This document shows positions 1 to 5,486 of a stretch of 6,312 nucleotides of DNA, one piece after another. Each line of letters begins with the position of its first letter. Position 1 is the first letter of the stretch. The notes beneath the pieces were generated by a model that saw nothing but the letters and a program-made list of their open reading frames with translations, was not told the origin of the DNA and ran no database searches. Source of the stretch: Flavobacteriaceae bacterium (GTDB lineage Bacteria; Bacteroidota; Bacteroidia; Flavobacteriales; Flavobacteriaceae); contig WGDF01000172.1 of the NCBI GenBank assembly GCA_015493405.1, positions 1 through 6,312 of the forward strand, in the 5' to 3' direction. Position numbers and translations under genes: made by a program.

Positions 1-32
1 AATAACGAGTGCCTATGAGATAAGTATTGCAT

Positions 33-85
33 AAAAAACAAAAAGGAACATCACCGTTGGAGCTGGAAACTTCTGGTGACGTTCC
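33..85 (-). terminator. Hairpin with T-rich tract on the minus strand (terminator or attenuator)
   Basis: Read on the minus strand, GGAAC and TCACC (85-75, with one mismatched base between them) pair with GGTGA and GTTCC (55-45) around a 19-nt loop. The stem is followed at once by TTTTTGTTTTTT (44-33). A GC-containing stem plus a U-rich tail is the classical intrinsic terminator layout, and the tail exists only on this strand. No protein gene on the minus strand ends just before it, so it probably ends a short RNA or acts inside a leader. An ATG at 32-30 (minus) follows the tail directly and stays open for the ten codons left before the window edge. That is too short to call a gene, but it keeps an attenuator role possible. 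Confidence 0.6.
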
Positions 86-112
86 CTGAGAAAGTTAAAC
101 TATGTTTAACAC
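33..112 (-). ncRNA. Candidate small RNA or terminated 5' leader
   Basis: A minus-strand transcript starting a few bases after the -7-like element at 122-115 would be about 75-80 nt long. It would contain a 7-bp hairpin (110-94, loop of 3), a short single-stranded linker, the long hairpin at 85-45 and the U-rich tail at 44-33. Promoter, structure and terminator come in the right order and spacing, and no open frame of useful size lies inside. I do not recognise an Rfam family; the CTGAGA on the plus strand near 86-91 is not accompanied by other thi-box elements. It could be a stand-alone sRNA or the leader of a gene beginning at about 32 and running off the left edge. This is an inference from sequence pattern only. 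Confidence 0.4.
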
Positions 113-146
113 AGCAAAAATACGGATTTTAGTTAAACATAGTTTA
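96..146. repeat. 15-bp perfect inverted repeat, 21-bp spacer (possible operator)
   Basis: TAAACTATGTTTAAC at 96-110 is the exact reverse complement of GTTAAACATAGTTTA at 132-146. Each arm is itself nearly palindromic: GTTAAAC-TAT-GTTTAAC at 94-110 and TAAAC-ATA-GTTTA at 134-146. The 21-bp spacer contains the minus-strand -7-like element at 115-122. Two copies of a dyad bracketing a promoter is the arrangement expected of a repressor or activator operator. The 94-110 arm would also form the first hairpin of the candidate RNA. The regulator is unknown. Confidence 0.5.
115..122 (-). promoter_or_regulatory. Bacteroidetes-type -7 element, minus strand
   Basis: The minus strand reads TATTTTTG, an exact match to the TAnnTTTG consensus of the Bacteroidetes primary sigma factor. 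No good TTTG -33 element sits 19-21 nt upstream, which weakens the call. The position, a few bases before the paired hairpins and the T-rich tail at 44-33, supports it. Confidence 0.35.
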
Positions 147-228
147 TGACCTTGAACTTCTGAAGACGAGGGAAGGGAAATGCTTGTCAAACTGAAAAAA
201 ATATGTTTAATTTAAAAATTTTTGAATT

Positions 229-489
229 ATGAAAAAATTAGTTTTATTAATAGCTTTGTTTTTAGCTACTTCTTTTGGTTTTGCCAATACCAATTCAGTG
301 GTATCAAATGACCACAAATCAGTTTCTGAAAAATCTGAAATCGTTTTAACTCAGTTAAACGATTATGATGGAATATATGGTGTTGATACCAATGATATTA
401 TAGAAGTACAAGATAAAATACATGTTACAATTAAAGTTTCCGTTGACCATAATGGTCACGTAACTGTAACTGTAACTATTACTTTTTAA
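229..489 (+). CDS. Small secreted protein of unknown function
   Basis: The gene encodes 86 residues. Residues 1-19 form a clear Sec signal peptide: Lys2-Lys3, a hydrophobic core, and a GFA cleavage site before Asn20. The predicted mature protein is about 67 residues, has no cysteine and carries no lipobox, so it should be soluble in the periplasm or exported. The first part is polar. The last 22 residues (65-86) alternate hydrophobic and polar or Thr residues and contain VTVTVTITF, which suggests two beta strands around a DHNG turn. The VTVTVT stretch is encoded by three tandem GTAACT hexamers (460-477). The ATG at 229 is the only start that includes the signal peptide. No Shine-Dalgarno sequence is visible. 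The gene stands alone and is closed by the terminator at 504-537. I do not recognise a family. The signal peptide and the clean terminator make it a likely real gene. Confidence 0.75.
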   Translation: MKKLVLLIALFLATSFGFANTNSVVSNDHKSVSEKSEIVLTQLNDYDGIYGVDTNDIIEVQDKIHVTIKVSVDHNGHVTVTVTITF

Positions 490-503
490 CAGTATTAATT
501 AAG

Positions 504-537
504 AACCAAGCTACAAAATTATTGTGGCTTGGTTTTT
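504..537 (+). terminator. Intrinsic terminator after the small secreted protein gene
   Basis: AACCAAGCTAC (504-514) pairs with GTGGCTTGGTT (524-534), an 11-bp stem with one wobble pair, around a 9-nt A/T loop. The stem runs straight into a T tract (533-537), and more T's follow after CAT. It lies 15 nt beyond the stop codon at 487-489, which also supports the small gene upstream being expressed as its own unit. Confidence 0.85.
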
Positions 538-646
538 CATATTTTTAAATCTAAAACAAAAATTTATTTATCAATGATAGATTGAGTAACAAATTTTATT
601 GCATATCGTCTTGATGTTAATTAACCTTTATAAAAATAAAACAAAA

Positions 647-1372
647 ATGAAACAGCTTATCACTCTTTTGACGACGTTTATTTTAATGTCTTTAAACGCA
701 CAAACGCTAAAAGTAACCTATGCGGAAAAATTAGATTTATCTAAAAAACTAAAGTCGGCGCATATGAATTGGATAATCAAGAAAATGGTTATTAAAAAAG
801 CCGCCAAACCAAAATATTTTGAATTGGTCAGTGTAGATGGTGTTTCCATTTACAAAAAACAACCTCAAAAAGAGGAAAATGTCGATGATGGTGTTACTAT
901 TGAAGGCGATATGAGCGGTAATGACATCATCTACAAAAACCACAAAGAAAATGAATTGGTCAAGCAAACCGAATTTATGTCCCGCACATTTCTTATCAAT
1001 GGCAAATTGTCTAAATATGATTGGGTCATCACCAAAGACACTTTGAAAATAGGTGATTATCTGTGTCATAAAGCGGTGCTTAAAGGAAATGATAAATTTG
1101 TAGTTTGGTTTACAAACGACATACCGGTAAATGATGGGCCGAGGGAATATAACGGCTTACCCGGACTTATTTTAAAAGTAGATGCTGATCCTTTACATAT
1201 TGAAGCCACTAAAATAGGTATTGTAAAAGATAAAGTTGCTCTTCAAAAACCAACAAAAGGCAAGAAAGTAACGCTCAAAGAGTTTGAAAAAATCAAAAAA
1301 GAAAAAACTGAAAGCTCATCAGACAGAGACAAAAAAAAGAAAGATGTGGAAGTTGAAATTATCGGTAACTAA
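647..1372 (+). CDS. GLPGLI family secreted protein
   Basis: The protein has 241 residues from the ATG at 647. Residues 1-18 form a signal peptide ending LNA before Gln19, a common processing site in Bacteroidota. The signature NGLPGLIL lies at residues 169-176, preceded by the family-typical stretch VVWFTNDIPVNDGPREY. This identifies the GLPGLI family (TIGR01200), Bacteroidota-specific exported proteins of unknown biochemical role that are often encoded beside TonB-receptor-like proteins, as here. An in-frame TTG at 599 would add 16 polar residues ahead of the signal peptide, so 647 is preferred; its context is the A-rich AAAACAAAAATG. The C-terminus is very lysine-rich (residues about 205-235) and is partly encoded by sequence that overlaps the next gene. 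The 29-nt out-of-frame overlap indicates co-transcription and probably translational coupling with the downstream barrel protein. Confidence 0.9.
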   Translation: MKQLITLLTTFILMSLNAQTLKVTYAEKLDLSKKLKSAHMNWIIKKMVIKKAAKPKYFELVSVDGVSIYKKQPQKEENVDDGVTIEGDMSGNDIIYKNHKENELVKQTEFMSRTFLINGKLSKYDWVITKDTLKIGDYLCHKAVLKGNDKFVVWFTNDIPVNDGPREYNGLPGLILKVDADPLHIEATKIGIVKDKVALQKPTKGKKVTLKEFEKIKKEKTESSSDRDKKKKDVEVEIIGN

Positions 1373-3962
1373 TCTTATTACGTTAGTTTTTTTAGTTTCT
1401 TCATTCATTGGTTTTTCGCAAAACCGGATTAGCGGTTCTATCCTTAGCGATAAAAACGAAAAGTTGGCATTTGCCAATGTAACCGTTTATGATGAAGGCG
1501 GAAAAAATATGATAACTTATGCTATTTCAGATGATAAAGGACAATACAATTTAAGTGTTCCCAATGGGGTTTATCTCTTCAAAGTCAGCTATTTGGGTTT
1601 TAAACCGGTTTCGTTAAAAAAACGAATTACAAAAACTGAAATTATCAATTTTAAACTTCAAGAGGATAAGAAAACCTTGGATGAAGTTGTCATTAAAGCC
1701 AAAGCCTTGGAGGCTAATATCCAAAATGATACCATTCAATACAATTTGAAACAGATAAAATCGGGTAATGAGAAAACCTTAAAAGATATCATAAAAAAAC
1801 TACCCGGTGTTGAAATTGATAATGACGGAAAAATAAAAGCTAACGGTAAAAAGATTGATAAACTTTTGATTGACGGTAAAGCTTTTTTCGGGGATCAACA
1901 TCAATTGGCAACTGAAAACATCAATTCTGATATGGTCAAAGGCATATCTTTGCTCAATAATTATAAAGATATGTCGGACTTGGATAGTCCGGAACGCTCA
2001 GGGAAGACGGCAATGAATATTGAAATAGGCGAAAATTATAAAGGCCGTTTTCATGGTAATATGTCCGTTGCCGGTGGTTCGGTCAAAAAATATGAAACTA
2101 AGACCAATTTATTTTCTTTCGGACAAAAAACCAATTTATATTTTATCGGTAGTGCCAATAATTTAGGAAAACAAACTTTTACAATAGAAGATTATATCGG
2201 TTTTATGGGGATTGAAAAATTTGTTTCGGATTATGCCGGTTCCACGGAATTGTCCGATGACGATTTTCTCTATTATTTGGTGCCGGATACCCACGTTAAA
2301 AGTAAAGTTGAACAATCGGCGGCAGTCAATTTTTCGTTTAATCCTTCCAACCAGTTTAAATTAAACACTTATGTCATTTTAAACAGAAACAACATAACTA
2401 AAGCCCAAGCGGGCAAACAAACCTATCTTACCAATTTGCAAAATATTGTGTTTGATATGGCAAATACAAGTGATAATACTTTGTTAATCAATAATTCATA
2501 TATAAATGCCGTTTACAAACCTTCCGCCAAAACCGTGTTTGACTACGCCATCAATTTTTCACCTCAAAACCATCAATTAAGGGCTTTAGATCAGTTGTCA
2601 TTACAAAATTATGATACGCATCGACAGGATAAAAACTACGCCTTGAATCAAGAGCTGAATTATAAACAACAAATAGGCCCTTATCGTTTAAAAGCCAACT
2701 TGTATCACGGTATAAAAAATTACAACAAAGCGCTGGATATTTCATCAAACAGCGACTTTCTGGGATTAAACTTCCAAGGAAATAATTACACTGCCCTTCA
2801 AAATGTTAAACAGAACAAAACCGATTTGGGAATGCATTTGGCTTTGTCGCGGCATATAGTCAAAAATTTATCGGTTAAAGCAACTTACAAATGGTCCGGC
2901 AGTAAAGAAAATTTTCAATCCGAAGTATATCATAATGCGCTTTATAACAAACTGAAACTAAATATTTTGGAACATATGGTAGGCTTGTATTTTTACAACA
3001 AAGAAAAAACTTTGGTAAATTATAATATTGGATTAAGGTATAGTTTGTTGCAAATCAATACAAAAAACATGGATAATTTTTTGCCTGCTGTCTATCTAAA
3101 ACTCAATTTCAAAACGGCTCATTTTTTAAACCTTTCTTACAACAGAACCATTAAATGGCCGCAAGCCGGTAACTTGGTTGCAAACAGCTATATCACGAGT
3201 TTCAATACCCTTGCCAACAATCAAAATATACAGCCTAATAGTCTGATTAAATCAGATGATTTTGACTTGACTTATCATATAACCGATTTGTTTTCCGGAA
3301 CCGATTTTACTCTGAATGCCTCATTCTCATTAAGGCATCATATAATAACAACTAATATACTTTTTTATTCTGATTATAGCCTCAACAGATTTTATTTGGG
3401 TAATAATGACAAAAGTTACAATACTTATTTCAATTTTACTAAGAAGTTTAGTAAAATTCCTTTTAAATTGAAATTAAAAAGTGGATTCTCATATTCTGAA
3501 CAAAACAATTTTATTGAAGGACAAATACAGCAGGTTAACACAAATTCATTATCAAACAACCTAAAAATATCATCGAGACTTAAACATTCTTTTTTTGATT
3601 TTGAAATGGGTTACAAAAGAACACAAAGAATAATTAAAGATAAAAGCAGTCGTTTCAAAAACATGTTAATCTTAAACAAACCCTATCTTAACCTGATTTT
3701 TGATTTTAAAAAATTGAGTTTAAAGATCAAAAATTCTTTGGTCTCATATCAATCAAGTCTATTTAATCGGGAATATTTGCAAATAGATCCGGTTTTAAAT
3801 TATGAAACCAAAAAATGGATCTTTTTTATCAAAGGAAAAGATATTTTGAATATGAACCGGAATTATATCGTTGAAAATGCTTTTTATGATAATTATCTGG
3901 AAGAAAAAACTGTTGCCGTATTGGGTGGATATATCATTACAGGGTTTCAATATAGGTTTTGA
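1344..3962 (+). CDS. Outer-membrane beta-barrel protein, TonB-dependent receptor-like
   Basis: The protein has 872 residues from the ATG at 1344. A signal peptide covers residues 1-25 or 26 (MWKLKL, hydrophobic core, GFSQ). Residues about 27-107 form a carboxypeptidase-regulatory-like beta-sandwich (GSILSDKNEKLAFANVTVYD; later VSYLGFKP). Next come TLDEVVI at 111-117, the usual junction to the plug, then a plug-like domain with LPGVEI at 153-158 and LLIDGKAFFGD at 174-184. From about residue 235 to the end the sequence is strand-rich, aromatic and Asn/Tyr-heavy, and ends in QYRF with a terminal Phe, as outer-membrane barrels do. This matches the 'outer membrane beta-barrel' group near SusC/TonB-dependent receptors. 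No separate TonB box is evident and the substrate cannot be read from sequence. A frame extension back to a TTG at 1284 would put a lysine-rich stretch before the signal peptide and is rejected. The gene overlaps the GLPGLI gene by 29 nt, so the two products probably act together at the outer membrane. Confidence 0.9.
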   Translation: MWKLKLSVTNLITLVFLVSSFIGFSQNRISGSILSDKNEKLAFANVTVYDEGGKNMITYAISDDKGQYNLSVPNGVYLFKVSYLGFKPVSLKKRITKTEIINFKLQEDKKTLDEVVIKAKALEANIQNDTIQYNLKQIKSGNEKTLKDIIKKLPGVEIDNDGKIKANGKKIDKLLIDGKAFFGDQHQLATENINSDMVKGISLLNNYKDMSDLDSPERSGKTAMNIEIGENYKGRFHGNMSVAGGSVKKYETKTNLFSFGQKTNLYFIGSANNLGKQTFTIEDYIGFMGIEKFVSDYAGSTELSDDDFLYYLVPDTHVKSKVEQSAAVNFSFNPSNQFKLNTYVILNRNNITKAQAGKQTYLTNLQNIVFDMANTSDNTLLINNSYINAVYKPSAKTVFDYAINFSPQNHQLRALDQLSLQNYDTHRQDKNYALNQELNYKQQIGPYRLKANLYHGIKNYNKALDISSNSDFLGLNFQGNNYTALQNVKQNKTDLGMHLALSRHIVKNLSVKATYKWSGSKENFQSEVYHNALYNKLKLNILEHMVGLYFYNKEKTLVNYNIGLRYSLLQINTKNMDNFLPAVYLKLNFKTAHFLNLSYNRTIKWPQAGNLVANSYITSFNTLANNQNIQPNSLIKSDDFDLTYHITDLFSGTDFTLNASFSLRHHIITTNILFYSDYSLNRFYLGNNDKSYNTYFNFTKKFSKIPFKLKLKSGFSYSEQNNFIEGQIQQVNTNSLSNNLKISSRLKHSFFDFEMGYKRTQRIIKDKSSRFKNMLILNKPYLNLIFDFKKLSLKIKNSLVSYQSSLFNREYLQIDPVLNYETKKWIFFIKGKDILNMNRNYIVENAFYDNYLEEKTVAVLGGYIITGFQYRF

Positions 3963-4102
3963 AGTATACGTCCTTTCTGTGCATATAGATATGTTTTCTT
4001 ATTTGCTGATATAACGAATTTATAACTGTCTATACAAATCCTTGAAATCTAATATTTTTTCGGGTTTGTGCTATTTTATTGGTCCCAGATATAGTTAAAA
4101 CT

Positions 4103-4118
4103 ATGCACTTTAGTGCAT
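4103..4118 (+). repeat. IS left-end hairpin
   Basis: ATGCAC (4103-4108) and GTGCAT (4113-4118) form a 6-bp stem with a TTTA loop. It lies just upstream of the transposase promoter and closely resembles the right-end hairpin, so it is the likely TnpA recognition structure at the left end. An overlapping alternative dyad, ATAGTT-AA-AACTAT (4091-4104), shares two of its bases. Confidence 0.7.
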
Positions 4119-4150
4119 TTTGCTTTCAGCTTCTAAAAATGTTATCTTTG
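4119..4150 (+). promoter_or_regulatory. tnpA: Transposase promoter, Bacteroidetes type
   Basis: TTTG at 4119-4122 and TATCTTTG at 4143-4150 match the -33 (TTTG) and -7 (TAnnTTTG) consensus exactly, and the 20-nt spacing falls in the usual 19-21 range. The -7 element ends 4 nt before the ATG at 4155, so transcription should start at or very near the start codon. The -33 element begins right after the left-end hairpin. Confidence 0.7.
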
Positions 4151-4154
4151 TTCT

Positions 4155-4589
4155 ATGAATTTTCAAAGGACAAATGGTCATACGGTTTCAAGGTTAACAG
4201 TTCATATAGTTTGGGCAACCAAATATAGGTATCCAGTTCTAAAAGGTGATATTCAAAGGCGCTGTAGAGATATTTTGCGTCAGGTATGTGAAGCAGAAGA
4301 TGCTATAATTTTAAAAGGCGTTGTGTCGAATGACCATGTTCACATGCATATAAATTACTTGCCATCAAAATCAGTAAGTGATTTAGTTAAAAAGCTAAAA
4401 GGTCGCAGTTCACGCAAATTGCAGCAAGAATTTCCTGAACTGCGAAAACGCTATTGGGGTCAACATTTTTGGGCAATAGGTTTTGGATGTTGGAGTACAG
4501 GAAATATAACAGACGTGATGCTGAATGAATATTTAGAACATCACAGAAATCCTAATCAAGGAGGACAAGACAATTTTATAATTGAATAG
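4155..4589 (+). CDS. tnpA: IS200/IS605 family Y1 transposase TnpA
   Basis: The protein has 144 residues, normal for this family. The HUH metal-binding motif is H61-V-H63 in NDHVHMHI. The catalytic tyrosine is Y126 in NEYLEHH, preceded by the conserved FWAIGFGCWSTGNIT stretch (residues 105-119). The N-terminal HIVWATKYRYPVL (17-29) is also typical. The family enzyme cuts and rejoins single-stranded DNA at hairpin ends through a 5'-phosphotyrosine link, acting as a dimer. In well-studied members a Gln four residues after the Tyr helps hold the metal; here that position is H130. The frame is intact, so the enzyme may be active. The start at 4155 is fixed by the promoter, which leaves almost no leader, and by the absence of another early in-frame ATG. 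No tnpB accompanies it. Confidence 0.95.
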   Translation: MNFQRTNGHTVSRLTVHIVWATKYRYPVLKGDIQRRCRDILRQVCEAEDAIILKGVVSNDHVHMHINYLPSKSVSDLVKKLKGRSSRKLQQEFPELRKRYWGQHFWAIGFGCWSTGNITDVMLNEYLEHHRNPNQGGQDNFIIE

Positions 4590-4602
4590 GACTTTCAGTC
4601 CT
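4588..4602 (+). repeat. Hairpin overlapping the tnpA stop codon
   Basis: AGGACT (4588-4593) pairs with AGTCCT (4597-4602) around a TTC loop and overlaps the TAG stop (4587-4589). Its core, GGACTTTCAGTCC, is nearly the same as the core of the right-end hairpin 20 nt further on (GGACTTTTAGTCC), so it looks like a second copy of the end structure. The T's after it are too few for a good terminator. Confidence 0.55.
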
Positions 4603-4606
4603 TCCC

Positions 4607-4637
4607 AAACCTATGGACTTTTAGTCCATAGTGGTTT
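4607..4637 (+). repeat. IS right-end hairpin
   Basis: CTATGGACT (4611-4619) and AGTCCATAG (4623-4631) form a perfect 9-bp stem with a TTT loop. AAACC (4607-4611) can alternatively pair with GGTTT (4633-4637), which extends the stem past a two-base bulge. Bulged subterminal hairpins are what TnpA proteins of this family bind at the right end. Its position, about 20 nt after the transposase stop, fits. Confidence 0.7.
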
Positions 4638-4640
4638 AGT

Positions 4641-4669
4641 GTTCTCATTCTCATCTTTGAGAATAGAAC
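4641..4669. repeat. 12-bp hairpin between the IS and the hydrogenase-like operon
   Basis: GTTCT (4641-4645) plus ATTCTCA (4647-4653) pair with TGAGAAT (4658-4664) plus AGAAC (4665-4669), with one bulged C and a 4-nt TCTT loop. No T tract follows on either strand, so it is not a standard intrinsic terminator. It could help end the minus-strand operon, whose last stop is at 4723, or it could be the pre-insertion terminator or an outer part of the IS end. Confidence 0.45.
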
Positions 4670-4722
4670 TATCTGCCATATGCATTATATTTTTTGATTA
4701 CCTCAAATTTATTTAAATATCA

Positions 4723-5475
4723 TCACCAATTTTCTCTAGTCAAATCCATCAATCCATTTACAATAGTTAGCGGATGCGAAGGATTGCCCGGAATATACAA
4801 ATCCACTTTTATATCTTTAAGCACAGTTCTGTTAATAGCTTTGCTATCGGCAAAAATACCTCCGCTAATGGCATCGACACCACAAAGTACAAATATTTTG
4901 GGCTCCGGTATGGCATCGTAGGCAATGCGTAATGCATCAGCCATATTTTCTGATATTGGACCGGTTACTACAATCCCATCAGCGTGGCGAGGAGATGCTG
5001 TAAATTCTAAACCATAACGTCCCATATCGAAGTTGGCATTGCCTGCTGCACCTAATTCTATTTCGCAAGAATTATCGCCTCCGGCGGAGACTTGTCGGAG
5101 TTTTAAAGATTTATTAAAGGTGCTTTTAATTTCATCTCTAACTTTCGATTTATCAATAGTTATTTTTCTAGTATAGCCTTCTTGTATAATTAAATTTTCA
5201 CGAATATTTGTGGCAATTTTATAATCTTGAGTAAATTTTATTTTCTCAGGGAAAGCAAAGGCACATTCGCCACAAAAGGCACACTTGCCCATATCTAAAC
5301 TGACAGGATTTACCGAAATAGCTCCTAAAGGACAAATACCGGCAAGAGCCTGTTCATCTACTTTTGTAGAGCTAATTTCCGGACGACCTCGAAACGGTGC
5401 TTTTAATTTTACATTCTTTAAATCGGGAATGTATTGTTTGCCATTATGTCGTATTACATTTACTTCTTTAATCAT
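4723..5475 (-). CDS. Ferredoxin / NuoB-like small subunit of a hydrogenase-related complex, with cluster ligands missing
   Basis: The protein has 250 residues from the ATG at 5475; an in-frame TTG at 5505 lies inside the upstream gene and is rejected. Residues about 25-90 form a HycF/HyfH-like ferredoxin domain (FRGRPE at 28-33; C48-P; C65-AF-C68-GE-C71; FTQDY at 81-85). Residues about 120-247 form the NuoB/HycG 20-kDa domain (SCEIEL at 136-141, RYGLEFTASPRHAD at 153-166, PEPK at 190-193, AISGGIF at 202-208, VDLYIPGNP at 224-232). In relatives this subunit carries the proximal [4Fe-4S] cluster next to the large subunit. Of the four usual cysteine positions only C137 remains; the others are D134, D201 and N231. 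The ferredoxin domain keeps exactly the four cysteines of one cluster. The start lies 11 nt after the large-subunit stop, and the gene ends the operon. The intact frame and strong motif conservation argue against a pseudogene. An electron-transfer role is doubtful; a structural or modified-cofactor role is inferred. Confidence 0.85.
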   Translation of the reverse strand: MIKEVNVIRHNGKQYIPDLKNVKLKAPFRGRPEISSTKVDEQALAGICPLGAISVNPVSLDMGKCAFCGECAFAFPEKIKFTQDYKIATNIRENLIIQEGYTRKITIDKSKVRDEIKSTFNKSLKLRQVSAGGDNSCEIELGAAGNANFDMGRYGLEFTASPRHADGIVVTGPISENMADALRIAYDAIPEPKIFVLCGVDAISGGIFADSKAINRTVLKDIKVDLYIPGNPSHPLTIVNGLMDLTRENW

Positions 5476-5486
5476 AGTTAATAGGT

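Larger units (their letters stand above)
4091..4640 (+). mobile_element. IS200/IS605-type insertion sequence, tnpA only
   Basis: A single Y1 transposase gene lies between subterminal hairpins: left at 4103-4118, right at 4611-4631, with an extra hairpin at 4588-4602. No tnpB or iscB gene is present, so it is an IS200-like minimal element of roughly 0.55 kb. Members of this family transpose as single strands and have no terminal inverted repeats or target duplications, so exact ends cannot be read here. The limits given are approximate, set a short distance outside the two end hairpins. The element lies between the barrel gene and the 3' end of the hydrogenase-like operon and interrupts no visible gene. 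Confidence 0.8.

Noticed and set aside
45..91. Thiamine pyrophosphate riboswitch on the plus strand (CTGAGA)
   Set aside because: Only the hexamer matches; the other conserved thi-box segments are absent, and the T-rich tail lies on the other strand.
445..457. GACCAT-A-ATGGTC dyad inside the small secreted protein gene
   Set aside because: It is short, lies inside coding sequence and has no promoter nearby; most likely chance.
599..646. TTG start giving the GLPGLI protein 16 extra N-terminal residues
   Set aside because: The extension precedes a complete signal peptide that starts at the ATG at 647 and contains polar, lysine-containing residues.
749..1069. 106-residue minus-strand open frame
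   Set aside because: It is a shadow of the GLPGLI gene, with no start context, domain or neighbours to support it.
1331..1338. Run of eight A's as a programmed frameshift site fusing the GLPGLI protein to the barrel
   Set aside because: Joining the frames would need a +1 shift and would bury the barrel's signal peptide inside a fusion. Two separately exported proteins explain the layout better.
1284..1343. TTG start giving the barrel protein 20 extra residues
   Set aside because: The extension is lysine-rich because it reads the GLPGLI tail in another frame. The signal peptide begins at the ATG at 1344.
2551..2748. 65-residue minus-strand open frame inside the barrel gene
   Set aside because: It lies antisense to a well-supported coding region and shows no independent features.
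3982..3999. Terminator after the barrel gene
   Set aside because: The only candidate is a 5-bp A/T-rich stem with a short interrupted T run, too weak to support.
4694..4921. Plus-strand open frame opposite the NuoB-like gene
   Set aside because: It is the reverse reading of conserved NuoB-like codons; the minus strand carries recognisable motifs.
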